A stretch of DNA of 63,084 nucleotides from Pseudomonas moorei. Its GTDB lineage: Bacteria > Pseudomonadota > Gammaproteobacteria > Pseudomonadales > Pseudomonadaceae. Where the stretch lies: assembly GCF_008801475.1 (NCBI RefSeq), contig NZ_VZPP01000022.1, positions 1 through 63,084 on the forward strand, in the 5' to 3' direction. A model generated the notes under the pieces. That model was not told the DNA's origin, did no database searches, and saw nothing but the letters and a program-made list of their open reading frames with translations. The position numbers and the translations under genes are program-made. This document shows positions 52,786 through 61,181 of this stretch, in pieces; positions within the stretch are counted from its first letter, which is position 1; every line of letters begins with the position of its first letter.

Positions 52786-53736
52786 TTAGCGGTGGACCAC
52801 GCCTGGCAGTACGCAGAGCATTTCGTACAGCAGGTTGGCGGCCAGCAGCGAGGTGTTGCCGGTGGTGTCATAAGCGGGCGAGACTTCTACCAGATCGCAA
52901 CCGACCAGGTCGAGGCCTTGGCAGCCACGAACGATCTCGATTGCCTGAATGGTGGTCAGACCGCCGATTTCCGGGGTGCCGGTACCTGGCGCCCAGGCCG
53001 GGTCGATGCCGTCGATGTCAAAGCTCAGGTAAACCGGACCGTTGCCGACTTTTTCGCGAACTTCGGCCATCAGCGGTTCCAGGGATTTGTGCCAGCACTC
53101 TTCGGCCTGGACCACGCGGAAACCCTGGTTACGGCTCCAGTTGAAGTCATCAGCGGTGTAGCCCTGGGCGCGCAGGCCGATTTGCACAACGCGATCCGGG
53201 TCCAGAAGGCCCTCTTCAACGGCGCGACGGAAGGTGGTGCCGTGGGCGATTTTCTCGCCGAACATGTGATCGTTCACATCGGCGTGAGCGTCGATGTGCA
53301 CCAGGCCGACCTTGCCGTGCTTTTTGTGGATGGCACGCAGGATCGGCAGGGTGATGGTGTGGTCGCCGCCCAGGGTCAGCGGGATTACGCCGTGTTCGAG
53401 GATATTGTCGTAGGACTCTTCGATGATCCGTACGGCATCCAGCAGGTTGAACGTGTTGATTGCGATGTCGCCGATGTCGGCCACCGACAGTGAGTCGAAC
53501 GGTGCAGCGCCGGTCGCCATGTTGTACGGGCGAATCATGACCGATTCGGCACGAATTTCGCGAGGCCCGAAACGGGTACCAGGGCGCAGCGAAGTGCCGA
53601 TGTCCAGCGGGACGCCAACGAAGGCAGCATCCAGGCCGGCAGCAGTTTCCAAATGGGGGAGTCGCATCATGGTGGCGATGCCGCCGAAGCGCGGCATTTC
53701 GTTGCCGCCCAGTGGTTGGTGAAGAATCTTTTCCAC
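52786..53736 (-). CDS. gbuA: Guanidinobutyrase (agmatinase/ureohydrolase family)
   Basis: 316 residues. Binuclear manganese motifs of ureohydrolases: GGDH at 123-126, DAHAD at 149-153 and SFDIDGIDP near 239-247. The sequence follows the P. aeruginosa GbuA pattern almost throughout (LHQPLGGNEMPRFGGIATM at the start; CHKSL-type loop ECWHKSLEPLM), rather than the 3-guanidinopropionase GpuA. It converts 4-guanidinobutyrate to 4-aminobutyrate and urea. First gene of an operon with the NTF2-like protein and two permeases; divergent from gbuR. Confidence 0.92.
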   Translation of the reverse strand: MEKILHQPLGGNEMPRFGGIATMMRLPHLETAAGLDAAFVGVPLDIGTSLRPGTRFGPREIRAESVMIRPYNMATGAAPFDSLSVADIGDIAINTFNLLDAVRIIEESYDNILEHGVIPLTLGGDHTITLPILRAIHKKHGKVGLVHIDAHADVNDHMFGEKIAHGTTFRRAVEEGLLDPDRVVQIGLRAQGYTADDFNWSRNQGFRVVQAEECWHKSLEPLMAEVREKVGNGPVYLSFDIDGIDPAWAPGTGTPEIGGLTTIQAIEIVRGCQGLDLVGCDLVEVSPAYDTTGNTSLLAANLLYEMLCVLPGVVHR

Positions 53737-53926
53737 GGGTAGGGCCTCATCGTCGTTGTTTTATTTATGTCGGATACACCGTCCCACAGTAGGCACGGGC
53801 ACCGCTGGGAATTGATTCTGCGAAATGTAGTGGCGGGGAAGAATCGCTACGGGCAAATACTTAGTTCAGATTTTTCTAAACTAACGGCAAAGGCCGAGAT
53901 AGACTTTATGCCGTGCGCAGCATTCT

Positions 53927-54071
53927 GTGGCGAGGGAGCTTGCTCCCGCTGGGCTGCGAAGCGGCCCCAAAACATTCACCCTCATGAGCCAGATGCACTG
54001 CACCGTCAGATTTCAGGACTGCTGCGCCCGGACGCGGATCGACCGAACGGGAGCCAGCTCCCTCGCCACAA
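53927..54071. repeat. REPIN in the gbuA-gbuR intergenic region
   Basis: TGTGGCGAGGGAGCTTGCTC and GGGAGCCAGCTCCCTCGCCAC are inverted REP ends about 145 bases apart, ending only 35 bases before the gbuR start. They lie between the divergent promoters. Confidence 0.75.
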
Positions 54072-54106
54072 AAGCAACATGCACTGCCTTGCAAATGGAG
54101 CCCTTC

Positions 54107-55003
54107 ATGGCCAACGCTTTACCCGACCTGAAACTATTGCGCATTTTCGTCAGCGTAGTGCGTCATCAAGGCTTCGCCAACGCCCAGCAAGAGCTCAATC
54201 TCTCGACGTCGGCCATCAGCACCTACATGAGTCAGCTCGAAGCGGCGCTGGGACTGGTGCTGTGCCATCGCGGCCGTGGCGGTTTCAGCCTCACCAGCAA
54301 GGGTGAGCTGTTCCATCAGGAAACCTTGCGATTACTGGGTGAGCTGGAAGGGTTCGAACAGTATGCTGCCGCGCTCAAGGGCGAGTTGCGCGGGACGCTG
54401 AACCTGGGGGTGATCGACTCCACCGTCAGCGACAAGGCCCTGCCATTCGCCGAAGCCATTGGCGCCTACAGCCAGGAACACCCGGCGGTGCATCTGCATT
54501 TGTCGGTCATGAGCCCCTACGAACTGCAACTCGGCGTGCAGGACAACCGTCTCGACCTGGCCATCGGTGCGTTCTCCACGCGCATGAGCGGTCTGGTGTA
54601 CATGCCGCTTTACCGTGAACAGCACTGGTTGTATTGCAGTACCCGGCACCCGTTGTTCAATGAGCGGCGTATCCCCGAGCAGGTCATCACCCAACAACGC
54701 ATGGTCGGTCGCGGTTACTGGAGCCAGGCCGAGCTGGCGCGGCACGGCTTCAAGCACAGCGCCGCCACCGTGGAGAGTATGGAAGCGCAGTTGATCCTGG
54801 TGCTGTCCGGCGCCTACATCGGTTACTTGCCCGAGCACTACGCCCAGGCCTGGGCCGACAAGGGCGACTTGCGGGTGTTGCTGCCAGCGACTTTCGGTTA
54901 TCAGGCGCCATTCTCGATGATCGTGCGCCGTGGACGCAGCCGCGAGCCGCTGATCCAGACCTTCCGCGATTTGCTCAAAGCGCAGCTCAACCAGGCCGCT
55001 TAA
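54107..55003 (+). CDS. gbuR: LysR-family regulator of gbuA
   Basis: 298 residues. The ATG at 54107 has GGAG 8 bases upstream; the frame is open to 53927 through the REPIN. HTH at about 8-65 (LKLLRIFVSVVRHQGFANAQQELNLS...), effector domain from about 95. Position divergent from gbuA matches GbuR (PA1422), the activator that responds to 4-guanidinobutyrate. Confidence 0.88.
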   Translation: MANALPDLKLLRIFVSVVRHQGFANAQQELNLSTSAISTYMSQLEAALGLVLCHRGRGGFSLTSKGELFHQETLRLLGELEGFEQYAAALKGELRGTLNLGVIDSTVSDKALPFAEAIGAYSQEHPAVHLHLSVMSPYELQLGVQDNRLDLAIGAFSTRMSGLVYMPLYREQHWLYCSTRHPLFNERRIPEQVITQQRMVGRGYWSQAELARHGFKHSAATVESMEAQLILVLSGAYIGYLPEHYAQAWADKGDLRVLLPATFGYQAPFSMIVRRGRSREPLIQTFRDLLKAQLNQAA

Positions 55004-55015
55004 GGAGCCGTCGCG

Positions 55016-55609
55016 ATGCCCAGAATTCAATGTTCCCGCTGCCTGCGTCCGCAAAGCCATTGCCTGTGCCCGCTTATCCCTCGTCTCGATAGCCGCACCC
55101 GTGTGTTGTTGCTGCAGCACCCGAGTGAAGTGAACCATGCGCTGAACACCGCGCGCCTGGCCGCGTTGGGTTTGAGCAATGCCGAACTGATCGTCGGTGA
55201 GGTCTTCGAGGATCTGCCGGCGCTGTTGAATCAACCGGGGTATCAGGCGCGGTTGCTGTTTCCTGCTGAAGACGCACTGCCGTTGCGCGCCTGTGCCGCC
55301 TCCGATGAACCGATACTGCTCGTGGTCCCGGATGGCACCTGGCGCAAGGCACGCAAGCTATTGCACCTCAACCCGCTGCTGGCGGCGTTGCCGAGGGTGA
55401 CCCTGGCCGAGGGGGGAGTGTCCCGCTACCGGCTGCGCAAGGCCCCGGTGCCTGGAGCGTTGTCGACGATTGAGGCGATTGTCCAGGCGCTGGAAACCCT
55501 AGAGGCACCGACGTCGTTCGGGCAATTGCTCAGGCCGTTCGAAGCGTTGATCGAGGGGCAGATTGCGGCGATGGGGGAGGATACTTACCAGAAGAATCAC
55601 GGCGGATGA
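55016..55609 (+). CDS. tapT: DTW-domain tRNA-uridine aminocarboxypropyltransferase
   Basis: 197 residues. A Cys-rich start (CSRCLRPQSHCLCP) and the DTW core: LLLQHPSEVNHALNTA, then PDGTWRKARKLL and YRLRKAPVPGALSTIEA. TapT enzymes transfer a 3-amino-3-carboxypropyl group from S-adenosylmethionine to uridine in the variable loop of tRNA. Starts 12 bases after the gbuR stop. Confidence 0.87.
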   Translation: MPRIQCSRCLRPQSHCLCPLIPRLDSRTRVLLLQHPSEVNHALNTARLAALGLSNAELIVGEVFEDLPALLNQPGYQARLLFPAEDALPLRACAASDEPILLVVPDGTWRKARKLLHLNPLLAALPRVTLAEGGVSRYRLRKAPVPGALSTIEAIVQALETLEAPTSFGQLLRPFEALIEGQIAAMGEDTYQKNHGG

Positions 55610-55614
55610 TCATT

Positions 55615-55645
55615 TGTGGCGAGGGGGGCTTGCCCCCTCGCCACA
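55615..55645. terminator. REP-type hairpin between convergent genes
   Basis: TGTGGCGAGGGGG and CCCCCTCGCCACA form a perfect stem. It lies between the convergent ends of tapT and the adaptor gene and may stop transcription both ways. Confidence 0.6.
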
Positions 55646-55660
55646 GGGAATGAGTCAAAT

Positions 55661-57040
55661 CTACCTTTCGCGCATCGCCTCGGTCCGCGCTTTGAGCACC
55701 GGTTTGAGCAGGTAATCCAGCACACTTTTCTCCCCGGTGATGATATCCACCGTTGCCACCATCCCCGGAATGATCAACAGCGGTTTGGCATCCCCGCCCA
55801 AGTGGTTTTTGTCGGTACGCACCTGAATCAGATAGAAGCTGTTGCCCTTGTCGTCGGTGATGGTGTCGGCGCTGATCAATTCCAGCTTCGCGCTCAGGCC
55901 GCCGTAGATGGTGTAGTCGTAGGCGCTGAACTTGACCATGGCTTTCTGGCCCGGATGCAGGAACGCCACGTCCTGGGGCCGGACCTTGGCCTCGATCAGC
56001 AGGTTGTCTTCCAGAGGCACGATTTCCACTATGTCGTTGCCCGGCTGGACCACGCCGCCGATGGTATTGACCTTCAGCGTTTTGATAATCCCGTGAACCG
56101 GCGAGACCACCGTAGTACGGGTCACGCGGTCGTCGATGGCAATGCTCGATGCGGTGATTTTCGACAGGTCGGTACGTTTTTCATTCAGCTCCTTGGCGGC
56201 TTCCGAACGGAAGGTTTGTTCGGACTCGTCAATCTTGCTCTTGATTTCGTTGATCGCCGATTCGGCGCGGGGAATGGCCAGGGTGGTGGCGTTCAGCGAG
56301 CCGCGAATCTCCACCGCGCTGCGTTTGAGGCGCAGGATCTCCACCGGTGACACCGCGCCGGTGCCCACCAGCGGCGTGGACATGTTCATCTCTTGCTGCA
56401 GCAGTGCCAGGCTTGAGCTGTACTGTCCCTGTTTCGAGCGGAATTCCGCCAGTTCCTGGGTTTTTTGCCGAAGTTGTTCCGTCAGCGTCCGTTGTTCGCT
56501 GGCCAGTCGACGTTGCCGTTGTTCATACAGCGAACGTTCGTCTTCAGCCACCTGCGGCGCCTTGGCGATCACTTCGTCCGACAGCTTGAACGGCCGGCCT
56601 TCAGCCTCCGCCGACAGGCGTTCGACCTGTGCGGTCAGTGCATAGCGATCAGCCTCGCTTTCGCCCTTGTTCGACAGATAACGCGTGTCATCCAGGCGCA
56701 GCAAGGTGTCGCCCTTGTTCACCATTTGCCCTTCACGCACGAAAATTTCGGTGACGATGCCGCCTTCAAGGTTCTGGATCACCTGAACCTTGCTCGATGG
56801 AATCGCCTTGCCTTCGCCCATGGTGACTTCCTGCAGCACCGCGAATTTGGCCCAGACCAATGCGCTGAGCAGCAAAGCGGCCGCCAGCCACACGGTGATC
56901 CGCGACCAGCGCGGCGAGTCCTGCAATGAAGCGCCGGCGGTTTCCGGCATGAATTCGCTTTCGGCGCTCTTGGCGAAACTGCCGAAGTAACCCCGCTGCT
57001 TCGAATGGGCAGGCGACTTGTCGGATGATGAACGGGCCAT
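55661..57040 (-). CDS. lapC: Type I secretion periplasmic adaptor (HlyD family, LapC-like)
   Basis: 459 residues. One membrane helix near 50-70 (ITVWLAAALLLSALVWAKFAVL), then the lipoyl/barrel halves (VIQNLEGGIVTEIFVREGQMV) enclosing a long coiled coil (about 120-330), and the C-terminal TGEKSVLDYLLKPVLK typical of HlyD adaptors. Third gene of lapE-lapB-lapC, 9 bases after lapB. It bridges the inner-membrane ABC exporter and the TolC-like pore for adhesin export. Confidence 0.9.
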   Translation of the reverse strand: MARSSSDKSPAHSKQRGYFGSFAKSAESEFMPETAGASLQDSPRWSRITVWLAAALLLSALVWAKFAVLQEVTMGEGKAIPSSKVQVIQNLEGGIVTEIFVREGQMVNKGDTLLRLDDTRYLSNKGESEADRYALTAQVERLSAEAEGRPFKLSDEVIAKAPQVAEDERSLYEQRQRRLASEQRTLTEQLRQKTQELAEFRSKQGQYSSSLALLQQEMNMSTPLVGTGAVSPVEILRLKRSAVEIRGSLNATTLAIPRAESAINEIKSKIDESEQTFRSEAAKELNEKRTDLSKITASSIAIDDRVTRTTVVSPVHGIIKTLKVNTIGGVVQPGNDIVEIVPLEDNLLIEAKVRPQDVAFLHPGQKAMVKFSAYDYTIYGGLSAKLELISADTITDDKGNSFYLIQVRTDKNHLGGDAKPLLIIPGMVATVDIITGEKSVLDYLLKPVLKARTEAMRER

Positions 57041-57049
57041 GAGTCGCTC

Positions 57050-59209
57050 CTAGACGGCCGCAGAGCCGACGCGGCCCTTGCGCAGTGCATCGATGACCGC
57101 TTCTTTGGGCCCGTCGGCGACGATCCGCCCGTTGTCCAGCACCACCAGTCGATCGACCAGGCTGAGCATCGAAGTGCGATGGGTGACCAGCAACACGGTT
57201 TTGCCCTGGACACAGCCATGGAGTTTTTGCCGCAGAGCGTCTTCGCTGCTGTTGTCCATGGCGCTGGTGGGTTCGTCGAGCAGCAGGATCGGTGGGTCGA
57301 GCAACAACGCCCGGGCCAGCAACACGGCCTGGCGCTGACCGCCGGAAAGTAACTGCCCACGCTCGCCGACAGGGCGGTCGAAGCCTTGCGGGTGTTGCCG
57401 GGCCAGTTCGGTAACGCCGGTGAGTTCGGCCACTTCAAGCATGCGTGAATCGCTGATATAGCGTGCGCCCTGGGTCAGGTTATCGCGCAGGCTGCCGGCC
57501 AACAGCGGCAGGTCGTGGGCGACATAACCGATCTGGTGGCGCAGGTCGGCGACGTCCAGTTGTCGCAGGTCCAGGCCATCGAGCAACAGTTGGCCTTCCT
57601 CCGGTTCGTAAAAACCCATTACCAGTCGCGCCAGGGTGCTTTTGCCCGAGCCGCTGCGGCCGATGACGCCGACCCGCTCGCCGGGCTTCACGCTGAAGCT
57701 GACATTGGCCAGCGCCGCATTGTTCTGGCCGTTGTAGTGGAAAGTCACGCCGACGACATCCAGGGCGCCTTGCAGTTGCGTGCGCTCCAGCGGCCGCTGT
57801 TTGGCATCGCGTTCCTGGGGCAGCGACATCAGTGCGTCGGTGCTTTTCATGGTCAGCTGCGCTTGCTGGTAGCGTGTAATCAAGCCGGCGATCTGGCCCA
57901 GTGGCGCCAGCACGCGGCTGCCGAGCATGTAGCTGGCCACCAGTGCGCCCACGCTGAGGTTGCCGGCGATGATGCTGTAGACGCCGGCAACGATGGTCGC
58001 CATGCCGGAAAACTGCTGGATGAACAACGTGCCGTTGGTGGCCAGCGCCGAGAGGTTACGCGCATGGCTGTCGAGGCGGGTGAGGGCGCCGTGGGTGCTT
58101 TCCCATTTGTGCTGACGCTCGCTTTCGGCGCTGCAGGCCTTGAGGGTTTCCAGGCCTCCGAGGGTTTCGATCAGCAGGGCCTGGCGTTCGGCACCGAGGC
58201 TGAGGCTCTTCTGCACGGTATCGCGCAGACGCCTCTGGATCACCATGGCGAAAATGATCGTGATCGGAAACGCCAGCACCGGGATCACCACCAGCCAACC
58301 ACCGAGCAAGCCGATCACTACCAGCATCAGCACCACGAAGGGCAGGTCGATGAGGCTGGTGAGCGTGACCGCCGTGAGGAATTCCCGCAGGCCCTGGAAG
58401 TCATGAATGCTCTGGGCAAAACCACCGATGGTTGCCGGCCGCGCTTTCATCGACATGCCGGTGATGCGCTCGAACAGCGTCGCCGAGAGGATCACATCGG
58501 TTTTCTTCCCGGCGGTGTCCAGCAGATGCGCGCGCACCACCCGCAACACCAGTTCGAATCCGGTGCCGATCAGCAAACCGATGGATAGCACCCACAAGGT
58601 CGACGTGGCCTGATTCGGCACCACGCGGTCGTAGGTCTGCATCACGAACAGCGGCACCATCAGGCCCAGCAGGTTGATCAGGAAACTCGCCAGGATGGCG
58701 TCGCTGTACAGCCATTTCGACAGCTTCAGGGTGTCGCGGAACCAGGCCTGTACACGGGGCACCAGCGGTGAGCGCAAGTCTTCCAGTTCATGTCGTGGTC
58801 GGGCGAACAAGGCCTGGCCGGAATAATGCGTTTCAAGTTCCTCGGGGCTGATCCATTGTTCGCCGCCGTCGGCTTCGCTGGGCAGGATCAGCACCCGACC
58901 GTCATCGCCGTAGCGGCGTAAAACGGCAGTGCGGCCGTTGTCGAGCAGCAGCAACACCGGCAAGTTGAGCGCAGAGATGTCATTGAGATTGCGACGCAGC
59001 AAGCGCGCCTGCAAACCGGCCCGGGCCGCTGCGCGAGGCAGCAGGTCCAGGCTCAGGCGTTGGTGTGCCATTGGCAGCCCGGCACTCAGGCTGGCGCGAC
59101 TGACCGTCGCGCCATGAAGTTTGCAGAGGATCAACAGACCGTCCAGAAGCGGGTCATCGAAGCTCAGACGCGGATCGACACCGATGTTGCCGGGTTCCAT
59201 GCTGGTCAA
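57050..59209 (-). CDS. lapB: Type I secretion ABC transporter (LapB-like)
   Basis: 719 residues. An N-terminal C39-like domain without a protease Cys (about 15-135), six membrane helices (about 165-430), and an ATPase domain with Walker A GRSGSGKST near 517-525, signature LLSGGQRQ near 620, Walker B ILLLDEPTSAMD near 640 and the His of LLVTHR. The TTG at 59209 has GGAG 8 bases upstream; the ATG three codons later is 17 bases away, so TTG is the better start. It powers export of the neighbouring adhesin. Confidence 0.9.
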   Translation of the reverse strand: MTSMEPGNIGVDPRLSFDDPLLDGLLILCKLHGATVSRASLSAGLPMAHQRLSLDLLPRAAARAGLQARLLRRNLNDISALNLPVLLLLDNGRTAVLRRYGDDGRVLILPSEADGGEQWISPEELETHYSGQALFARPRHELEDLRSPLVPRVQAWFRDTLKLSKWLYSDAILASFLINLLGLMVPLFVMQTYDRVVPNQATSTLWVLSIGLLIGTGFELVLRVVRAHLLDTAGKKTDVILSATLFERITGMSMKARPATIGGFAQSIHDFQGLREFLTAVTLTSLIDLPFVVLMLVVIGLLGGWLVVIPVLAFPITIIFAMVIQRRLRDTVQKSLSLGAERQALLIETLGGLETLKACSAESERQHKWESTHGALTRLDSHARNLSALATNGTLFIQQFSGMATIVAGVYSIIAGNLSVGALVASYMLGSRVLAPLGQIAGLITRYQQAQLTMKSTDALMSLPQERDAKQRPLERTQLQGALDVVGVTFHYNGQNNAALANVSFSVKPGERVGVIGRSGSGKSTLARLVMGFYEPEEGQLLLDGLDLRQLDVADLRHQIGYVAHDLPLLAGSLRDNLTQGARYISDSRMLEVAELTGVTELARQHPQGFDRPVGERGQLLSGGQRQAVLLARALLLDPPILLLDEPTSAMDNSSEDALRQKLHGCVQGKTVLLVTHRTSMLSLVDRLVVLDNGRIVADGPKEAVIDALRKGRVGSAAV

Positions 59210-59226
59210 GTTAGTCGCTCCAGGTA

Positions 59227-60585
59227 CTACTTCAGTTCAGGAAGACGCGCTTGGTTTTTCACCTCGTTCTGGGCGACGGCATCGGCGGGCAGCACCACCC
59301 GCTGTTTGCTCAGTAACTGGCCCATGCTCGCCAGTACACGGTACATCGAAAACTCCTCGGTGTAGCGAACTTCGGTGTAGCGGCGGTTGGCGTTGTAGAG
59401 CTCGTTTTCACTGTCCAGCAGGTCGAGCAGGGTGCGTTGGCCAAGGCCGAACTGATCCTGATAGGCCACTCGCACGCGTTTACTGGTCTCGGCGTATTCA
59501 CGAGCGGTCGGGGTCTGTTTCTTGGCGTTGACCATGGCGTTCCAGGCCAGGTGGATGTTTTCGTTGAGCTGGCGCAGGGCGTTGTTGCGGATGTCCATCG
59601 CCTGATTGATCTTGTGGGCATCGCTGGCCAGGCGGGCCTTGTCGCTGCCGCCACGGAACAGGTTGTAGTTCATCACCACGCCCACTCGCCACTCGTTGTC
59701 GTGGCCTTCGTCACCCTGGATGTTGTTGTTGGCGCCGACCGCGGCTTCGGCATCGAGGCGCGGATAAAACGGCGACTTGGCCACTTCGTACTGGCTTTCG
59801 GCCGATTGCACGTCAGCCTGGGCGGATTTCAGGTAAGGGTTGTTGTCCACCATGCTCTGCTGGGCTTCCTGCAGCGAGGCAGGCACTTCGCCGCGGGTCG
59901 AGGGCGGTGTTTCAAGCTCATCGGGCATGCGTCCGACGACGCTGTAGAAATTCGACTCCGCATCGGCCAGGTCGACTTCGGCGGTGTCGAGGTTGTTCTC
60001 TGCCAATGCCCGGCGTGCGCTGGACTGGTCGGCGTCGGCATTGCTGCCGACACCGCGCTGGGTGCGCAGGCCGATCTGGTCATTGACCCGCAAGTGCGCT
60101 TGCAAGTTGTTCTTGGCCAGTGTCACCAGTTCGCGGCGCTTGAGCACTTCGAGGTAGACCTCGATGGTGCGCAGGGCCAGGTCCTGTGCGGTGCCCTGGG
60201 CGTAATAGGCCCGGGAGTTGACGACGCCTTTGGTGCGCTCGACTTCGTTGGCGGTGTTGAAGCCGTCGAAGAGCATCTGCCGCAGGCGCAGTTCCGATTG
60301 GGTGTAATTGAGGATTGCGGTGTGGTGATTGCCTAAAGCCCGGGTGTTGGTGTTATCGCTGTACCCGCGCCCGTACGCGGCATTCAAGTCTACCGATGGA
60401 TAAAAGCCTCCCTTGGCAACCTTGACGTCTTCATCAGCCGACAGACGGCTGTCCACCCGCGATGCCAGCTCAGGGTGGGTCGCGATGGTGCTCTGGATCG
60501 CCTCGGTCATGGACATTGCATCAGCGTGAGAAGTGCAGGCCATGGCCAGCAAAACCGCGCTGCAGAGGGGGGTTAAGAGGCGCAT
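59227..60585 (-). CDS. lapE: Outer-membrane TolC-family protein (LapE-like)
   Basis: 452 residues with a signal peptide (cleavage near SHADA). The TolC fold shows in two repeats rich in long helices (AMSMTEAIQSTIATHPELASRV..., and EVAKSPFYPRLDAEAAVGANNN). First gene of the exporter operon, 17 bases before lapB. The ATG has GGAG 9 bases upstream. Divergent from the adhesin gene across 596 bases. Confidence 0.9.
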   Translation of the reverse strand: MRLLTPLCSAVLLAMACTSHADAMSMTEAIQSTIATHPELASRVDSRLSADEDVKVAKGGFYPSVDLNAAYGRGYSDNTNTRALGNHHTAILNYTQSELRLRQMLFDGFNTANEVERTKGVVNSRAYYAQGTAQDLALRTIEVYLEVLKRRELVTLAKNNLQAHLRVNDQIGLRTQRGVGSNADADQSSARRALAENNLDTAEVDLADAESNFYSVVGRMPDELETPPSTRGEVPASLQEAQQSMVDNNPYLKSAQADVQSAESQYEVAKSPFYPRLDAEAAVGANNNIQGDEGHDNEWRVGVVMNYNLFRGGSDKARLASDAHKINQAMDIRNNALRQLNENIHLAWNAMVNAKKQTPTAREYAETSKRVRVAYQDQFGLGQRTLLDLLDSENELYNANRRYTEVRYTEEFSMYRVLASMGQLLSKQRVVLPADAVAQNEVKNQARLPELK

Positions 60586-60676
60586 GGGTACATCTCCCTG
60601 ATTCCTGATGGTTCTTTATCAGTCGCCAATTATTTGACGACATTTATAGGTAAACCGTTTCATGCTTTTAACAACA

Positions 60677-60709
60677 GAGCTAAGAACATTCTGGGGAGGA
60701 GCTAAGAAC
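60677..60709. promoter_or_regulatory. Two direct repeats in the exporter-adhesin intergenic region
   Basis: GAGCTAAGAAC occurs at 60677-60687 and again at 60699-60709, exactly 22 bases apart (about two helical turns). A TTGACG hexamer lies near 60636. The spacing suits dimers of a regulator bound on one face of the DNA. The rest of 60586-61181 contains no gene I can support. Confidence 0.4.
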
Positions 60710-61181
60710 TATTTCTCATAATTCCTATGCCAAAAAAAACTTATGCGCTCCGCAAAATCCAGCACATTGTTCAATGCGAAAGCCCTTGATTTATGAGCTT
60801 TAGGGCGCTCTTCGGGGTTTGAGGAAAGTTCCAATCCACTTATCGACAATGGACGGAGAAGTGCTGGAGGGGAGGGACGCGTAGCAGACTGGGGGTGACG
60901 GTTTTTTGTCACTCGTGTGATTCAGGATCGTTACGCTGCGCTCGCAGGACCGGTTGTGCCGGATTTGGATCCCGATGCCATTGATTGCAAACGGGTTTAT
61001 CCGGATACGCGAACGATGTCCGTGAGTTTTACGCTGGGCGAGTTGGTCGCCAGGACGGCGGTTTATTCAGATAAACCTGCTGACCGGCAGACGATCCGCC
61101 AGGCAACCCGCCTGAGCCATCGAGCATGTTCTCCGCGATAAAACAGGGTGCCGACAGCGGTTGGCAGCGGAGGAAATGCAC

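Noticed and set aside
57515..58588. 357-codon frame opposite lapB
   Set aside because: Antisense of conserved ABC transporter sequence.
60917..61141. 74-codon gene between lapE and the adhesin
   Set aside because: No ribosome site and no family pattern; probably leader sequence of the adhesin gene.
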